Of a DNA stretch of 47,162 nt, positions 32,667 through 40,848 are shown piece after piece (within the stretch, counting starts at the first letter, position 1; every line of letters begins with the position of its first letter). The notes beneath the pieces were generated by a model that was not told the DNA's origin, did not search any database, and saw only the letters and a list, made by a program, of their open reading frames with translations. A program made the position numbers and the translations under genes. Source of the stretch: Lachnospiraceae bacterium (GTDB lineage Bacteria; Bacillota; Clostridia; Lachnospirales; Lachnospiraceae); assembly GCA_022776445.1 (NCBI GenBank), contig JALFHZ010000127.1, forward strand, positions 1 through 47,162, written 5' to 3'.

Positions 32667-33161
32667 ATGAACATTGTATTGTATGAGCCGGAGATCCCTT
32701 TGAATACCGGCAATATCGGCAGAACCTGTGTGGCGACGAATACACGACTGCATCTGATTGAGCCGCTGGGGTTTCAGCTGAATGAAAAAGCAGTAAAACG
32801 GGCAGGGCTGGATTACTGGGATAAACTGGATGTGACGGTATATGTTGATTTTCAGGATTTTCTGGACCGTAATCCGGGAGCGAAGATTTATATGGCTACG
32901 ACCAAGGCGCCGAAGACTTACACGGATGTGTCCTATGAGCCGGACTGTTATATTATGTTCGGCAAGGAAAGTGCCGGAATCCCGGAAGAAATTCTGGTGG
33001 AGCATCAGGAGGACTGTGTGCGGATTCCGATGTGGGGAGATATCCGTTCTCTGAATCTGTCGAATTCTGTGGCGATCGTGCTGTATGAGGCGCTGCGCCA
33101 GAACGGGTTTGAGAAGATGACGTTGGAAGGACATCTGCATCGGTTGGAGTGGAAGAAATAA
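32667..33161 (+). CDS. trmL: tRNA (cytidine/uridine-34 2'-O)-methyltransferase
   Basis: A 164-residue SPOUT-fold methyltransferase that 2'-O-methylates the wobble base of leucine tRNAs using SAM. The family pattern is complete: NIVLYEPEIPLNTGNIGRTC at the start, YIMFGKESAGIPEEIL in the middle and SLNLSNSVAIVLYEALRQ in the trefoil knot. ATG 32667 has GAGGAA eight bases upstream; ATG 32661 overlaps the aminotransferase stop and is less well placed. A terminator follows. Confidence 0.95.
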   Translation: MNIVLYEPEIPLNTGNIGRTCVATNTRLHLIEPLGFQLNEKAVKRAGLDYWDKLDVTVYVDFQDFLDRNPGAKIYMATTKAPKTYTDVSYEPDCYIMFGKESAGIPEEILVEHQEDCVRIPMWGDIRSLNLSNSVAIVLYEALRQNGFEKMTLEGHLHRLEWKK

Positions 33162-33180
33162 AATAATGTTTTGATTTAAG

Positions 33181-33210
33181 AAGGGGCTGTCTTAGTGCGA
33201 CAGTCCCTTT
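33181..33210 (+). terminator. Terminator after trmL
   Basis: AAGGGGCTGTC (33181-33191) pairs with GACAGTCCCTT (33199-33209) with one G-T pair, followed by TTGTT. Confidence 0.8.
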
Positions 33211-33296
33211 GTTAAAATGGTTCCTCAGATGACCACAGCAGACTGTCGGCGCATCGTTTTACCATGCTGCCGACTGTTCCTGTTGCAATCGGAATG

Positions 33297-33325
33297 TTGA
33301 CTTGAATGCTCATCTCAAGTATAAT
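33297..33325 (+). promoter_or_regulatory. Promoter of the HxlR gene with inverted repeat
   Basis: TTGACT (33297-33302), 17-bp spacer, TATAAT (33320-33325). ACTTGA (33300-33305) and TCAAGT (33315-33320) form an inverted repeat with a 9-bp centre that fills the spacer. A dimeric HxlR protein bound here would block the promoter, so autorepression is likely. Confidence 0.7.
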
Positions 33326-33398
33326 GACATTATATAATTTCAGGATCAAAATCACAAGTACGATATTTTTTGATACTACATTCAGAAAGGATACTATT

Positions 33399-33742
33399 AT
33401 GGCAAAGAAAGAATTGTTTGGCTTATGTCCATATGTAACTTCTCAAAAAGTTCTGACTGGAAAATGGTCCATGTATATCTTATATATTCTGTCCCAAGAC
33501 GCACCTATCAGGTTTAATGAATTGCAGCGGAGGATGCCTGTTGAAATGACACATACTACTCTGTCTAGGCAATTAAAAACTTTAGAGGAGGAGGGACTGA
33601 TTCAACGGATTGAATATTCTCAGATCCCTCCCAAAGTAGAGTATTCATTGACCAACATCGGAAAAAATTTGAGAAAGTTCTCAATGCTCTCGGGGAGTGG
33701 GGAGAAGAATATATTGATTATCTAAATCAGAAAAACTGTTAG
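33399..33742 (+). pseudogene. HxlR-family regulator, reading frame shifted near the C-terminus
   Basis: The first 89 residues form a normal HxlR winged helix: FGLCPYVTSQKVLTGKWSMY, then FNELQRRMPVEMTHTTLSRQ and EYSLTNIGK. At a run of six A residues (33662-33667) the open frame leaves the family pattern and ends at 33725. In the -1 frame the sequence continues as FEKVLNALGEWGEEYIDYLN to a stop at 33742, which is the usual HxlR ending. One missing A, or -1 slippage on A AAA AAT, would restore a 113-residue protein. AAAGGA precedes ATG 33399. HxlR proteins often respond to aldehydes or redox stress, and the nearby aldo/keto reductase is a possible target. Confidence 0.75.
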
Positions 33743-33832
33743 ACAAATTATTTCTCCACTTATTTCCATGTTTATTGTTGTTCCGTCAATAGCAAGAACA
33801 TGGTATCTTGTAGCGTTCGGTCGCTGTGCCAG

Positions 33833-34870
33833 TTAGAAATTCGTCGGTGTCATAACCTTCCCTGCCAGAATTTCTTCATAATCTTTCAGATTACGCTGCA
33901 GAAGCTCCGGTGTATTCAGTCCGTAAGGGCATTTGCTCATACACCGGTTGCAGTGAAGACAGTCTTTGATTTTCATCATCTTTTCCTGCCCTTTTTCAGA
34001 AAGGTGAGAAGCAGACGGGGAACGGCGCAGCAGCAGGGACATGCGGGCACAGGTGTTGATCTCAATACCTGCCGGACATGGCATGCAGTAGCCGCAGCCA
34101 CGGCAGAAGCTGCCGTACAGCTGTTTCCGATCCTGCTCGATCAGCGCGCGGATTTCGTTGTTCATAGTCGGAGGTTCTTTGGAGAAGCTTAAGAATTCCT
34201 CCAGCTCATGTTCTTTCTGGATGCCCCAGATCGGAAGCAGGTTATCATACTGGGCGGCGAAAGCATATGCAGCGGCAGCATTGGTAATCAGGCCGCCGGA
34301 CAGCGATTTCATGGCGATAAAACCGATATTTTTCTTTTTGCAGGCGTCTGCCAGAGCCAGATCGGCATCACTGCAGAGATAGCAGAATGGGAACTGCAGG
34401 GTGTCATACAGGTCGGAGTCAATGGCTTCCTGTGCAACGGACAGACGGTGGTTGGTCAGTCCGATGAAACGGATCTTGCCCTGCTCCTGTGCTTTCAGAG
34501 CGGCATCATAAAGACCGGTGTCGTCTCCTGGCTTTGGACAGAAAGGCGGATTATGAAACTGGTAGATGTCGATATGATCCGTTTTGAGCAGTGTCAGGCT
34601 GGTTTCCAGATCCCTCCAGAAATCGTTAACATTTTTTGCATGGGTTTTGGTTGCGATGTAAATGTGGCTGCGAATATCGCTCAGTGCATAGCCGATTTTT
34701 TCTTCACTGTCTGTATAAGCACGTGCAGTGTCAAAAAAGGTGATGCCGCCCTGATAGGCGCGGCGGAGCAGGCCGGCTGCTTCTTCTTTGGAAATGCGCT
34801 GAATCGGCAGTGCGCCGAAACCGTTTTTGTCCGTGGTGATACCGGTTCTTCCAAGTGTAACTACAGGCAT
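33833..34870 (-). CDS. Aldo/keto reductase with C-terminal 2x[4Fe-4S] ferredoxin domain
   Basis: A 345-residue oxidoreductase. The N-terminal AKR barrel has GFGALPIQRI, the active-site FFDTARAYTDSEEKIG (Asp and Tyr) and a lysine in IATKTHAK. The C-terminal 90 residues hold two cysteine clusters, CRGCGYCMPCP and CLHCNRCMSKCP, typical of the Fe-S AKR subgroup in anaerobes. The ATG at 34870 has AGAGGAA upstream. The electron donor is likely ferredoxin or NAD(P)H; the substrate is unknown. It is a single-gene unit with its own promoter and two upstream palindromes. Confidence 0.92.
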   Translation of the reverse strand: MPVVTLGRTGITTDKNGFGALPIQRISKEEAAGLLRRAYQGGITFFDTARAYTDSEEKIGYALSDIRSHIYIATKTHAKNVNDFWRDLETSLTLLKTDHIDIYQFHNPPFCPKPGDDTGLYDAALKAQEQGKIRFIGLTNHRLSVAQEAIDSDLYDTLQFPFCYLCSDADLALADACKKKNIGFIAMKSLSGGLITNAAAAYAFAAQYDNLLPIWGIQKEHELEEFLSFSKEPPTMNNEIRALIEQDRKQLYGSFCRGCGYCMPCPAGIEINTCARMSLLLRRSPSASHLSEKGQEKMMKIKDCLHCNRCMSKCPYGLNTPELLQRNLKDYEEILAGKVMTPTNF

Positions 34871-34935
34871 GGCAGATTCCTCTTTTCGTAATAGTTGTAT
34901 TAGCGGTGATACAGAATTGATAAAGCGTTGCTTCA

Positions 34936-34964
34936 AGTGTAGCATTAATTACTATGCTTATCAA
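34936..34964 (-). promoter_or_regulatory. Promoter of the aldo/keto reductase gene
   Basis: On the minus strand TTGATA (34964-34959), 17-bp spacer, TACACT (34941-34936), about 66 bp before the start codon. Confidence 0.6.
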
Positions 34965-35009
34965 GAAATATTCTCAGAGAACAGCATCAGAAAAGCGTTG
35001 CATAAATGG

Positions 35010-35048
35010 TTAGCATATGCTAATATGTAGATGGTTAGTTAAAGCTAA
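35010..35048. promoter_or_regulatory. Two TTAG-N6-CTAA palindromes
   Basis: TTAGCATATGCTAA (35010-35023) is a perfect 14-bp palindrome. TTAGTTAAAGCTAA (35035-35048) shares the TTAG-N6-CTAA frame 25 bp further on. Both are preceded by GG. They lie about 45-85 bp upstream of the aldo/keto reductase -35 box, so an activator site or a distal operator is possible. The shape recalls MarR/SlyA-type sites. Confidence 0.55.
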
Positions 35049-35124
35049 CTACATGTGAATATTCTATACATTTCATTTGCTGCCTCTATCTGACCCGTAG
35101 AGGCAGGACTCAACTCCTATGTAT

Positions 35125-35160
35125 AACAGCCGCCCCGTATGTGCGAACGGGGCGGCTGTT
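35125..35160 (-). terminator. Terminator of the cotJ operon
   Basis: AACAGCCGCCCCGT (35125-35138) and ACGGGGCGGCTGTT (35147-35160) form a perfect 14-bp stem with an 8-base loop, directly after cotJC. Only a short T-rich tail follows on the minus strand. Confidence 0.75.
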
Positions 35161-35164
35161 GACG

Positions 35165-35782
35165 TTATAGCGGATGTTTTAACATGGCTTTGTCAAATTC
35201 CGGATTAAAATAATAGTAGTTTCTGGAATCAAGATCGGTTTTGATTTTTTCCAGTGCTTCTCCAAAACGCTGGAAATGAACAACTTCCCGCGCACGAAGA
35301 AATTTCAGCGGATCGCGTACCTCCGGGTACGGGATCAGTCGGATCAGATTATCGTAAGTGGTGCGGGCTTTCTGTTCTGCAGCGAGGTTTTCATGCAGAT
35401 CAGTGATGGCATCGCCCTTGGACTGGAATTCGCAGGCATTAAAAGGAATTCCGGCGGCAGCTGTCGGCCAGAGTGCGGCGGTGTGATCGATATAGTAAGC
35501 ATCAAAGCCTGCGGCTTTCGCATCTTCGATCTTCATGTTTTTTGTCAGCTGATAGATGATTGCGCATATGATTTCCAGATGAGCCAGCTCTTCTGTTCCG
35601 ATATCCGTCAGCAGTCCGCCAACCTCTTTGCATGGCATGGTATAGCGTTGGGAAAGATAACGCATAGAAGCGGCCAGTTCTCCGTCAGGCCCTCCGAACT
35701 GACTGATGATCAGAGATGCGGTTTTGGGGCAGGTCCTCGTAATATTGACAGGGTATTGCAGTCGTTTTTCATAAGTCCACAT
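35165..35782 (-). CDS. cotJC: Spore coat protein CotJC, manganese-catalase-like
   Basis: A 205-residue ferritin-like protein of the manganese catalase family, located in the spore coat in Bacillus. It begins MWTYEKRLQYPVNI and has metal-ligand helices with GPDGELAASMRYLSQRY, GTEELAHLEII (Glu and His), ENLAAEQKARTTYD and REVVHFQRFGEAL. All expected Glu/His ligands appear present. GGAGGTGCC precedes the ATG at 35782, three bases after cotJB. Operon order cotJA-cotJB-cotJC is conserved. Confidence 0.95.
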   Translation of the reverse strand: MWTYEKRLQYPVNITRTCPKTASLIISQFGGPDGELAASMRYLSQRYTMPCKEVGGLLTDIGTEELAHLEIICAIIYQLTKNMKIEDAKAAGFDAYYIDHTAALWPTAAAGIPFNACEFQSKGDAITDLHENLAAEQKARTTYDNLIRLIPYPEVRDPLKFLRAREVVHFQRFGEALEKIKTDLDSRNYYYFNPEFDKAMLKHPL

Positions 35783-35784
35783 AG

Positions 35785-36039
35785 TCAGGCACCTCCCTGG
35801 TTGTCCCATGGCAGTGGTCCGTCAGACCAGTTAAAATGTTTTTGGCAGACACAGTCGATGGTCAGCGGTTCGAAGTCCCGGGCATAATTTGCCATCAGTT
35901 CCCTGCGCTGAGCCTGTGCCTGGCTGAATGCGTCCAGTGCGTCCGTATCCAGTGGGTGAGTGTCCAGGTACAGCGTCAGATCATTGAGCGTAAAACTGAT
36001 TTCCTGGATTCGTTTTAAACGTGTGATTCGATCATCCAT
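35785..36039 (-). CDS. cotJB: Spore coat protein CotJB
   Basis: An 84-residue CotJB protein with the family pattern LTLYLDTHPLDTDAL, and CQKHFNWSDGPLPWDNQGG at the end. ATG 36039 has AAAGGAGG nine bases upstream; an in-frame GTG three codons earlier overlaps that site. It overlaps the end of cotJA by eight bases. The protein is needed for coat assembly with CotJA and CotJC. Confidence 0.94.
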   Translation of the reverse strand: MDDRITRLKRIQEISFTLNDLTLYLDTHPLDTDALDAFSQAQAQRRELMANYARDFEPLTIDCVCQKHFNWSDGPLPWDNQGGA

Positions 36040-36229
36040 GTGCGGCACCTCCTTTCATACCGCTGTCCTTCGGTCCGTCTGCAGTCACAAAAAACGGAAG
36101 ATCCAGACCTGGAAAGATGGTTCCCTGGCGCAGACCGGTGACAGAATCATACGGTGTTTCCCAACCCTGAACCGGGATGGATGCGATAGCCAGATGTGGT
36201 CTGGTCTTCGGTGATGGTGCATGTTCCAT
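36032..36229 (-). CDS. cotJA: Spore coat-associated protein CotJA
   Basis: A 65-residue protein with the CotJA features LAIASIPVQGWETPYDSVTG and LRQGTIFPGLDLPFF. ATG 36229 follows AAGGAGTGTTG. It is the first gene of the operon. Upstream on the minus strand CATACTAA (36268-36261) resembles a sigma-E -10 element (CATACANT); a matching -35 is not clear. Mother-cell expression during sporulation is expected from Bacillus knowledge. Confidence 0.92.
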   Translation of the reverse strand: MEHAPSPKTRPHLAIASIPVQGWETPYDSVTGLRQGTIFPGLDLPFFVTADGPKDSGMKGGAAHG

Positions 36230-36345
36230 GATCAACACTCCTTTCTCTCTGTATTCCTGATTAGTATGAACATTACAATTCTGATTTAAGATGAAACTTT
36301 TTTGAAAATATGGTGGATAGTAACGGTTCAGTAATTGTGAGACGC

Positions 36346-36374
36346 TTGTTTGCTATGAGAGAATCGTGTATAAT
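36346..36374 (+). promoter_or_regulatory. Promoter of the sensor kinase gene
   Basis: TTGTTT (36346-36351), 17-bp spacer, TATAAT (36369-36374), 36 bp before the start codon. Confidence 0.65.
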
Positions 36375-36409
36375 CATGATAAGATATTTGACATGAAGGC
36401 GGAAATAAC

Positions 36410-37816
36410 ATGAAACATTCACTTTATTATAAATTTATACTGGGATATCTGGTGTTCGGACTGCTTGGTTTTGCGGCGGTCGGAACCGTCTCTGACCGGA
36501 TGATGCGGGAACATCTGCTGGAGGAGAAAGCAGAAGCGCTGTATGATGAGGCGAATCTGATTGCTTCGTCCTACAGCGGATTTTATTCCGGGAAGAAGCA
36601 GGATCTGAATGCTGCGTACTCGCAGCTGCAGGCGGTCGCGGAGTTTCTCCGGGCGGAAATCTGGGTAGTCAACCGGCAGGGTGTCGTGATTGTGGAGAGC
36701 AGACAGTCCAATCGCTCCGGGCGTGTGATTGAAGGATTTGATCCTACGGCGACGGGAAACCGCTCCTACTGTGTCGGACGGTATTTTAATCAGTTCAATT
36801 ATGATGTTTTAAGTGTGTCTGCACCGATTACAGGAAATTATAATACTTACGGATATGTAGTGGTTCATCTGCCGATTCGCCAGATTCAGGAATCCAGCAA
36901 TCGGGCGCTGGATGTGGTTTATATTTCGACGGGGATTCTTTTTATATTATCTCTGATTATCTTGCTGATATTTACGAAAACGGTATATATTCCTCTGAAA
37001 AAGATTACCGAAGGGGCCAATGAATATGCGGCCGGCAATCTGGATTACCAGATTGATGTGAAAACGCACGATGAGATAGGATATCTGGCGGCAACCCTGA
37101 ATTATATGTCGGATGAACTGAATAAAATGGAGGACTATCAGAAGACATTCATTGCCAATGTTTCCCATGATTTCCGTTCTCCTCTGACGTCCATCAAGGG
37201 ATATCTGGAAGCAATTCTGGACGGAACGATTCCACCAGAGATGTATGAGAAATATCTGACCCGTGTGCTCTCGGAGACAGACCGTCTGACGAAGCTGACC
37301 CAGGGACTTCTGACGCTGAATACACTGGACAGCAAGGGGTATCTGTCCCGGTCCAATTTTGATATCAACCGGGTGATCAAGGATACCGCGGCTTCTTTTG
37401 AGGTGATATGTAATCAGAAAAACCTTACCTTTGATCTGACTTTTTCAGACAGTATTCAGATGGTTTATGCAGATCTGGGGAAGATTCAACAGGTGCTTTA
37501 TAACCTGATTGACAATGCGATCAAATTCAGCCACAATGATGCGACGATTTATATCCAGACTTCCATCCGATATGAAAAGGTTTTTATTTCAGTCAAGGAT
37601 ACCGGAATCGGTATTCCCAAGGACAGTGTGAAAAAGATCTGGGAGCGGTTTTACAAAACGGATCTGTCGCGCGGCAAGGATAAGCGGGGAACCGGTCTGG
37701 GCTTGTCGATCGTAAAAGAAATTATTCAGGCGCATGGTGAGAATATTGATGTGATCAGCACAGAAGGCGTGGGTTCGGAATTTATCTTTACACTGCCAAA
37801 GTCGACGAGTCTGTAG
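36410..37816 (+). CDS. Membrane sensor histidine kinase, orphan
   Basis: A 468-residue two-component kinase. Helix one at residues about 8-28 and helix two at about 168-190 enclose a 140-residue extracytoplasmic sensor (contains AEIWVVNRQGVVIVESRQ). A HAMP linker at about 190-242 (VYIPLKKITEGANEYAAGNL) follows. The HisKA domain has phospho-acceptor H253 in NVSHDFRSPLTSIKGY. The ATPase domain has N box LIDNAIKFS, G1 VKDTGIGIP and G2 GTGLGLSIV. All catalytic boxes are intact. No response regulator gene is adjacent on either side, so its partner lies elsewhere. It is followed 18 bp later by a secreted wall-binding protein gene, probably cotranscribed. Confidence 0.95.
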   Translation: MKHSLYYKFILGYLVFGLLGFAAVGTVSDRMMREHLLEEKAEALYDEANLIASSYSGFYSGKKQDLNAAYSQLQAVAEFLRAEIWVVNRQGVVIVESRQSNRSGRVIEGFDPTATGNRSYCVGRYFNQFNYDVLSVSAPITGNYNTYGYVVVHLPIRQIQESSNRALDVVYISTGILFILSLIILLIFTKTVYIPLKKITEGANEYAAGNLDYQIDVKTHDEIGYLAATLNYMSDELNKMEDYQKTFIANVSHDFRSPLTSIKGYLEAILDGTIPPEMYEKYLTRVLSETDRLTKLTQGLLTLNTLDSKGYLSRSNFDINRVIKDTAASFEVICNQKNLTFDLTFSDSIQMVYADLGKIQQVLYNLIDNAIKFSHNDATIYIQTSIRYEKVFISVKDTGIGIPKDSVKKIWERFYKTDLSRGKDKRGTGLGLSIVKEIIQAHGENIDVISTEGVGSEFIFTLPKSTSL

Positions 37817-37834
37817 ATGGGAGGAGAAATACAT

Positions 37835-38632
37835 ATGAGAATCCGATGGGGCATGGTGAAGCATTGTGCAGGAATTCTGCTGGCGGGCATTCTGACGTGC
37901 GGCAGTATGGTTTCGGTTTATGCGGAGACACAGACAGGACCGGCAAATGGAGATCTGACGGTGACAGGTGCTGTCTGGGATGAGTCAGACGGAACCGCAA
38001 AGTGGGATGAAAATCCGAATGCGCGATACTATCAGGTGAGATTGTATCGGGGAAGTTCTTCGGTGACCGGGACAAGAGAGACAAAAGAACATTATTATGA
38101 ATTTGAAGAAGACATTACCCGAAGAGGGGATTACCATTTTGAAGTTCGGGCGGTAGGAAACGGATCTGAGAAGGGGGATTGGACCAGCTCTTATAACTGG
38201 TATGTGACTTCTTCGGAAGCAGAAGATCTGGGCGGAGGATATTCGGGCGGTCCGGGCAGCGGTACCTGGGACAGCAATCACGGCCCGGGTGTTGTGGGAG
38301 GCGTTTATAGTCAAAGTTCCGGCAGCGGTCCGGGAGCCTCCGGCGGTGCGTATGGCTACAGCACGCCCGGGGTGACAACCGGAAGTGGTGGCCACTGGTG
38401 CCTGGATCCGTATGGCTGGTGGTATCAGTATGCAAATAACACTTACCCGCGCAACTGCTGGCAGTGCATTGACGGGCTTTGGTATTGCTTCAATGAATCC
38501 GGCTATATCCGGTATGGATGGATCCAGAAGGATAATAAATGGTATTACTGCGGATCGGACGGCGCACTGATGGCCAATACACGGACACCGGACGGGTATT
38601 ATGTCGGTGGGGATGGCGTGTGGATTCCATGA
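37835..38632 (+). CDS. Secreted protein with fibronectin-like domain and choline-binding-type repeats
   Basis: A 265-residue exported protein. The signal peptide ends near VYAETQ (about residue 30). Residues about 40-125 resemble a fibronectin type III fold (VTGAVWDESDGTAKWDENPN, YYQVRLYRG). A Gly/Ser-rich linker at about 130-185 follows. The C-terminal 75 residues hold aromatic repeats of the CW_binding (choline-binding) type: GWWYQYANN, GLWYCFNESGYIRYGWIQ, KWYYCGSDGALM, DGYYVGGDGVW. Likely attached to wall polymers. GGGAGGAG precedes ATG 37835. It follows the sensor kinase and ends at a strong terminator. Confidence 0.85.
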   Translation: MRIRWGMVKHCAGILLAGILTCGSMVSVYAETQTGPANGDLTVTGAVWDESDGTAKWDENPNARYYQVRLYRGSSSVTGTRETKEHYYEFEEDITRRGDYHFEVRAVGNGSEKGDWTSSYNWYVTSSEAEDLGGGYSGGPGSGTWDSNHGPGVVGGVYSQSSGSGPGASGGAYGYSTPGVTTGSGGHWCLDPYGWWYQYANNTYPRNCWQCIDGLWYCFNESGYIRYGWIQKDNKWYYCGSDGALMANTRTPDGYYVGGDGVWIP

Positions 38633-38637
38633 AAAAA

Positions 38638-38677
38638 CGAGAAGACTACCAATCTGGGGTTGTCTTCTCGTTTTTTT
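38638..38677. terminator. Bidirectional rho-independent terminator
   Basis: CGAGAAGAC (38638-38646) pairs with GTCTTCTCG (38662-38670), then TTTTTTT; AAAAAA precedes it. It serves the rightward wall protein gene and the leftward transporter gene, whose stop codon touches it. Confidence 0.9.
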
Positions 38678-39983
38678 AAATGATTCCAAAGTAGAAACAC
38701 ATCCATGCCGCAATCGTAGTACAGATTCCGGGAATATACGTATAAAGCATGTAAACCTTAATGCATTCCGAGTAGGGGAGCCGCAGTACCTGAGCGGCAT
38801 TGGAGATTCCTGCGTTATGAGGTGCAATGCTGGTGAAAGAAGTCAATGTCATCATCCGATGTGCATTTGCAGCAGAAAGACCGGCTTCTGTATACTTTTC
38901 CAGCATTTGCGGTCCGAACGAAGCTACCGGCGCAGCGGCGCTTGCCATAATAAAGGAAGCAAGCAGTCCGAGACCGCAGCCTTCCATCAGGGCAGGCATC
39001 CGGGCAAGTGCTGCCTCAATGAAAGAAAAGCCGGGAAGTGATTTCAGGGAAATTCCAATCGCGTAGGTTGCTGCAACGCTTAAGATCGGACTGTAGGAAG
39101 CCATGATACCGGCTGACAGACTCTTCTTGAAGCAGGGGCGAAGATTTTTCCAACCAACGAAGATGGTCAGAATACACCCAATGAAAAGCACAGGAATGAC
39201 ATTGATGTGAAAAACCGTACTGAGCAGCACAACGGCTATCATTGGAATCAGGCTTGGAATCAGGCCCGGCAAATCATGCTCAGGAAGTCCTTCGTCCAGA
39301 GATGCTGCCTGAATCCCGCTGCCGGAAGGCAGAAATCCTTCTCCCTTCTTTTCGATAGAATTGATGGTGATGCGCAGCAGAAGCAGGCTGACGGTCCAAA
39401 ATACAGTTACCATAATCAGAGAAAGAAGGAGCCCGGCTGTCGTTGTGGTCTGGCATACATCTGAGGCATAGATGTTGCAGGCAGAAAGGGAACCGACCAG
39501 GAAGGACTGGCTGATACTTTGAGCACCTGCAATACAGTAAAGCCGCCAGGGAGTGTCCGTTTGCCGGTACAGATCTTTTGCAATCGGAAGCACGGTAAAT
39601 ACAACGACAAACCCGGAAATTCCGACATAGCACAGAATAAAATACAAAATCGGAACCAGAAGCAGGCAATAGAAACGTTGTTCTCTTGCCTGTTTATTTT
39701 TTTGTATGATTCCAGCTAGCGAAAGGGCAATGCGTCTGGCAGTTCCTCCGTCGCTCATCAATTTCCCGAGGAGGGCGCTGAACAGGAAGAGCATAAAATA
39801 ATGCTGTACAAAATAGGCAAGCCCGGGCAGGAAGGTTTCCGTCAAGCCGGTCATGGGGGAGATGCCGGAAAACAGGAACATGATGCAGACGCTGCCGAAA
39901 GCGGAAAGAATCAGGTTAATGCCCCGAAAAGCCAACAGGACAAACAGTGTAAGTCCTATGAGGATTCCAATAAAGCTGATCAT
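38676..39983 (-). CDS. Integral membrane carboxylate/gluconate-type permease
   Basis: A 435-residue transporter with about twelve helices. Features recall the GntP/ion-transporter superfamily: FGSVCIMFLFSGISPMTG, FLFSALLGKLMSDGGTARRI, and the C-terminal SFTSIAPHNAGISNAAQVLR, where a short TxxPHN motif could form the substrate hairpin. I cannot assign a substrate. ATG 39983 has GGAGGG upstream and overlaps the stop of the flavin reductase gene (ATGA). It is divergent from the CoA-transferase operon, whose substrate it probably imports. Confidence 0.8.
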   Translation of the reverse strand: MISFIGILIGLTLFVLLAFRGINLILSAFGSVCIMFLFSGISPMTGLTETFLPGLAYFVQHYFMLFLFSALLGKLMSDGGTARRIALSLAGIIQKNKQAREQRFYCLLLVPILYFILCYVGISGFVVVFTVLPIAKDLYRQTDTPWRLYCIAGAQSISQSFLVGSLSACNIYASDVCQTTTTAGLLLSLIMVTVFWTVSLLLLRITINSIEKKGEGFLPSGSGIQAASLDEGLPEHDLPGLIPSLIPMIAVVLLSTVFHINVIPVLFIGCILTIFVGWKNLRPCFKKSLSAGIMASYSPILSVAATYAIGISLKSLPGFSFIEAALARMPALMEGCGLGLLASFIMASAAAPVASFGPQMLEKYTEAGLSAANAHRMMTLTSFTSIAPHNAGISNAAQVLRLPYSECIKVYMLYTYIPGICTTIAAWMCFYFGII

Positions 39984-40654
39984 GGTTTGCGTCCCTCCAT
40001 AGCTGCCATGCGGGTGTCGCTGACTCCGGGGACTTTCATGGAGAATGTTTTGTCCAGGACACCGTAATCCCAATATCCGGCTCGGCTCAAGAGCCTGAGA
40101 CTTTCATAGTCCAGTTTTCCGGTTGGGAGAATTGCGGTATCGGCAACATGGATTTCCACGACTTTTCCGATAATCAGATCGGTTGTTCCCTTGCCTCCGG
40201 CAATCGTTCCGGGGATTCGGATGGTCTGCAGATATTCACATTCAAATTGAATCGGGCTTTCGGCTACACGCGGAGCTGCTACACGGAGTGACTCTGCCTT
40301 ATGTAAACCGGCAATTTCAAATTCATCAATTTCGGGGGGATATCCGCAGGCTGTCAGATTCATGGAATCTTTCAGGTCGAAGGTGACAGCGTTATATACA
40401 AAACAGCCTGTGGTTTCTATGTTTTTGACAGTATCTTTGCGATAAACATTGTCTGGTTCATCACCGCCTTGATTAATAGCAATCATCACCATGGGAGGAT
40501 CGTACGAGAGATTCTGGAACTGGCTGAATGGTGCCAGATTGCAGATGCCTTCTTTGCTGATAGTAGAAATCCAGCCAATGGGGCGAGGAGCTACACAGGC
40601 TTTAAATGGATTGAATGTAAGTGGGCAGTTTTCAGTTTGCGGGCAGTAGTGCAT
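39980..40654 (-). CDS. Flavin-reductase-like domain protein
   Basis: A 224-residue FMN-binding split-barrel protein of the flavin reductase family. It shows PRPIGWISTISKEGICNLAPFSQFQNLS in two adjoining motifs, then PPMVMIAI, KDTVKNIETTGCFVYN and IPGTIAGGKGTTDLIIGKVV. AAAGGAG precedes the ATG at 40654. Such proteins reduce FMN or act directly as FMN oxidoreductases in anaerobes. It is the first gene of a leftward pair with the permease and shares a 194-bp divergent region with the CoA-transferase operon. Confidence 0.88.
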   Translation of the reverse strand: MHYCPQTENCPLTFNPFKACVAPRPIGWISTISKEGICNLAPFSQFQNLSYDPPMVMIAINQGGDEPDNVYRKDTVKNIETTGCFVYNAVTFDLKDSMNLTACGYPPEIDEFEIAGLHKAESLRVAAPRVAESPIQFECEYLQTIRIPGTIAGGKGTTDLIIGKVVEIHVADTAILPTGKLDYESLRLLSRAGYWDYGVLDKTFSMKVPGVSDTRMAAMEGRKP

Positions 40655-40848
40655 AAAATTCTCCTTTCATTGTACGTTGTCATTATTTATTATAAAAGGT
40701 CGCTTTTTCCGGCGAAACGGCATAAATAACGAATTTCTGAGAATGGCGATAAGAAATCTTTCGTAACGTTTGCCAATGATTTCACAAGGAGATCGTGTTA
40801 GTCTTAATACAGCGAATTATTTGTGATGAAATGAAGGAGGAAACAAGT

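Noticed and set aside
33725-33832. Minus-strand open stretch reading LAIDGTTINMEISGEI, transposase-like at first sight
   Set aside because: It is about 35 codons, has no start codon or ribosome binding site, overlaps the HxlR end, and no flanking repeats are visible.
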